Shown in pieces: positions 61,991-64,000 of a stretch of DNA of 64,000 nucleotides (its first letter is position 1; the number at the start of each line of letters is the position of its first letter). The stretch spans positions 21,125,092 through 21,189,091 of the forward strand of contig CP141143.1 of assembly GCA_035235625.1 (NCBI GenBank), in the 5' to 3' direction. The DNA comes from Saururus chinensis (Eukaryota; Streptophyta; Magnoliopsida; Piperales; Saururaceae). A program made the position numbers and the translations under genes. The notes beneath the pieces are model-generated. The model had not been told where the DNA came from, did not search any database, and saw only the letters and a program-made list of their open reading frames with translations.

Positions 61991-64000
61991 TAAACAAATT
62001 TAGATTTGTACTTTTCCATTGCATATCTATTCTCTCTCCTTCACGATCAATTCTCTAAAATTTATGAAAAATTTGCAAAGAGGATGGCTAACTCTAGCGA
62101 TCTAATAATAAGGGTTCTAGTGCTTAAGCTACACTACTAGGTAGATTTTTCTATTTACAAATGTATCCTAAGTTTTTGCCTATTTAGAAATGCCCCATTT
62201 ACTTCGAATATTTACAACTAATCTCCTAACTTGATGCCATAAATTAAGCATTACTCCTATTCATTGAAATCCTATTACTACCCTCTAAAAGTAGAAATCC
62301 TTCTTCCCGTTGATGTGTATTGATTCAGCTCCCACTAAGTCATTGCCCTTATACCATCAACTTAAGTTTCTGGCATTGGCTTTCCCTTGGTATAGTCAAA
62401 GCCTATTAAGAAATGACATACTCCAATACTTTTTGAAGGCAATCTTAAAATGATATATCCAAACGGTCCTCTTCCATCTAAACGTCTCATGGATAGTAGG
62501 TTAGCGGCTACTGGACCGGTGGGAGTACCGGACCACCCATAGTATAGAGATGGTAACGAAGATCTTGTTGAAACACTATTCCAAAGGTAACATTTAAGGG
62601 AAGGAAATTATCATTTCGAGATATTTTCCTTGCAATGAATTTTGCAATCCTGGTCTCTAACTCCTTCACCCTGGCATTAGCCTGCTATGCTAGGAAAATT
62701 GCGAGGGACAAGTGGACAGTGCATCAAGGGACGGAGCATGAGGCCTTGTTCCCCTAACCCATGAAGTTTCATTAAATAAATGTACTCATATTTTAAGAAT
62801 TTTAAAGTTTATTTTGTGTTGTCCGGACCAATCAAATCAAAGACTGAATATAGCCTTAGTTTTACAACTTACATAATTCTTTTTATATATTAAGTTCTTA
62901 TGTAGATTATCCAGAGGTGGAATCAGGTAAGCTTTAATCAGTTGCATCATTTTATTATCAAACGAAAACATTCTGCTCTAAAAAATTGGGGGCATGACAA
63001 AAGGGGGGCAATGTTTGGCGGGTATAATCGTTGAGCTCGACATTGTGTGATAAGAGGATACTGTGCCAATGATGTTGATGAGGGCTTGTGTTTTACCCTG
63101 GTAAAGACGACACAAATTATACTAGACCCTATTTTCTCTCCGCTTAAAAGTACGTGTCTTTGCTGCGGGATAGTCTACGTTCACTTCCCCCAACATTTGT
63201 TGTTTGTGGCGACAACGAGAATCAAGTGGTTATTTTAGGGGTGTTCGAAAGGGTGGCGGGGGCGGCGCCGGTGCCACGGGAGGGGTGGCGGGGTTAGATT
63301 CGATTGGGTCGGTTTGTATTTTATTCCTACCTTACGAGCTGGGACTGCTAGTCACTTTTAAACATATCGACTCAGTGAAAGGTGGGGTTGGGAATAGCCG
63401 ACCTGACCCGCATACCTGCCTAACCCTCATTTGACTCGATCTGACTACAAATAGAGTTAAGCTTATGATATAAAAAATTTACCCATTTTAAAATAGGTCT
63501 AGTGTTAGGGTATAAAAATTTACCTGTCGCTTATTTCATTAATAAAAGAAATTTATAACATTTTATGTCTTCTCGACTTCTTATATTCGACAATTCTACG
63601 TCTTCCCATTCATATATTCAATGTTACATTCTTAAATAAGAACTCCACTCATTGTCCTCCGAAGCCTCATTTGTATCTTCAATGTTATTATAATTTATAT
63701 TTTATTAAAATTTTTTATTTTTTGTATACTATTTTAGTAAATTATATGGAGATGCTAGTATAAACTATTTGAAGAGAAGATTAGAAAAAAAATTTCTTAG
63801 AATCCTACTTGTTGTTGGATTTATGCTTTATTTGATTCTCAAATAGAAACTTTTGTAGGATAGTCGTAATGTTGGATGCATATTGTATAATGCAATGCTA
63901 TCTCTTTAACTCTTCCTTTTTCAAATAAAATAGAAAGTGTTTGATATCTATTTATAATATCATAATGCACTTATTTTTTTTTGTTTTTGACTCCTGCAAA
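61991..64000. other. AT-rich intergenic DNA, no supported gene
   Basis: No gene is supported. The stretch 62310-62420 has text resembling a retroelement LTR/primer-site junction, but no boundary. The stretch 63236-63445 is GC-rich with 'gggtcgg' and 'gacctgacccgcat' motifs, like a partial member of the elements at 20983 and 55672. Confidence 0.35.

Noticed and set aside
62310..62420. Text resembling an LTR and primer-binding-site junction
   Set aside because: No second LTR, no coding relic and no TG...CA boundary were found nearby.

Overview
The window looks like a stretch of flowering-plant nuclear DNA. The genes have many GT-AG introns, their products are plant-specific (3-ketoacyl-CoA synthase, EG45-like protein, type I MADS protein), and most of the sequence is AT-rich intergenic DNA full of transposable elements. 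The long-chain fatty-acid gene is GC-rich at its 5' end and less so towards its 3' end. That gradient is commoner in monocots and some early-branching angiosperms than in eudicots, so a non-grass monocot or a magnoliid-like plant is my guess, not a conclusion.

Six protein genes can be supported. From left to right they are: an EG45/plant-natriuretic-peptide-like secreted protein (-, 4907-5422); a 3-ketoacyl-CoA synthase (-, 23170-24711, with a probable 5'UTR intron); a CCR4-type deadenylase of the CCR4-6 kind (+, 26828-42651, 16 exons, 764 codons by my splicing); a small conserved, probably plastid-targeted protein of unknown function (+, 44204-47547, 7 exons, 196 codons); a multi-membrane-span RING-H2 protein (-, 51322-52348, 2 exons); and an intronless type I (M-gamma) MADS protein (+, 57960-58691). 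The 3-ketoacyl-CoA synthase and CCR4 genes are divergent and share an intergenic region of at most 1.5 kb. The genes do not form one pathway.

The rest is mainly mobile DNA, and several insertions can be dated relative to each other from their target-site duplications (TSDs). A 2.49-kb solo LTR (15513-18000) has a 5-bp TSD. The 8.2-kb second intron of the CCR4 gene is mostly a minus-strand Ty1/copia element (27661-33856). Its left LTR was later split by a second copia element (28556-31289) whose two LTRs lie in inverted orientation yet is still bounded by a 5-bp TSD. A non-autonomous LTR element (47780-51098, TSD ATGGT) was itself hit by a 751-bp foldback element with a perfect 9-bp TSD. Two copies of a GGGTCGGGT-rich, Mutator-like element carry the same broken piece of a calcium-dependent-type protein kinase. 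Several hAT-like, Stowaway-like and palindromic MITE families are also present.

Region layout: 1-4906 AT-rich intergenic DNA; 4907-5422 EG45 gene; 5677-8960 elements and a minisatellite; 8961-13016 little that can be named; 13017-22531 elements, kinase fragments and the solo LTR; 23170-25327 3-ketoacyl-CoA synthase; 26828-42651 CCR4 gene with nested retrotransposons; 44204-47547 plastid protein gene; 47780-51098 LTR element; 51322-52348 RING gene; 52990-57950 repeats, a foldback element with cargo, a RING gene fragment and MITEs; 57960-58691 MADS gene; 58692-64000 MITE-rich intergenic DNA. I saw no rRNA, tRNA or CRISPR features. All splice models come from reading consensus sites and family similarity, without transcript evidence.
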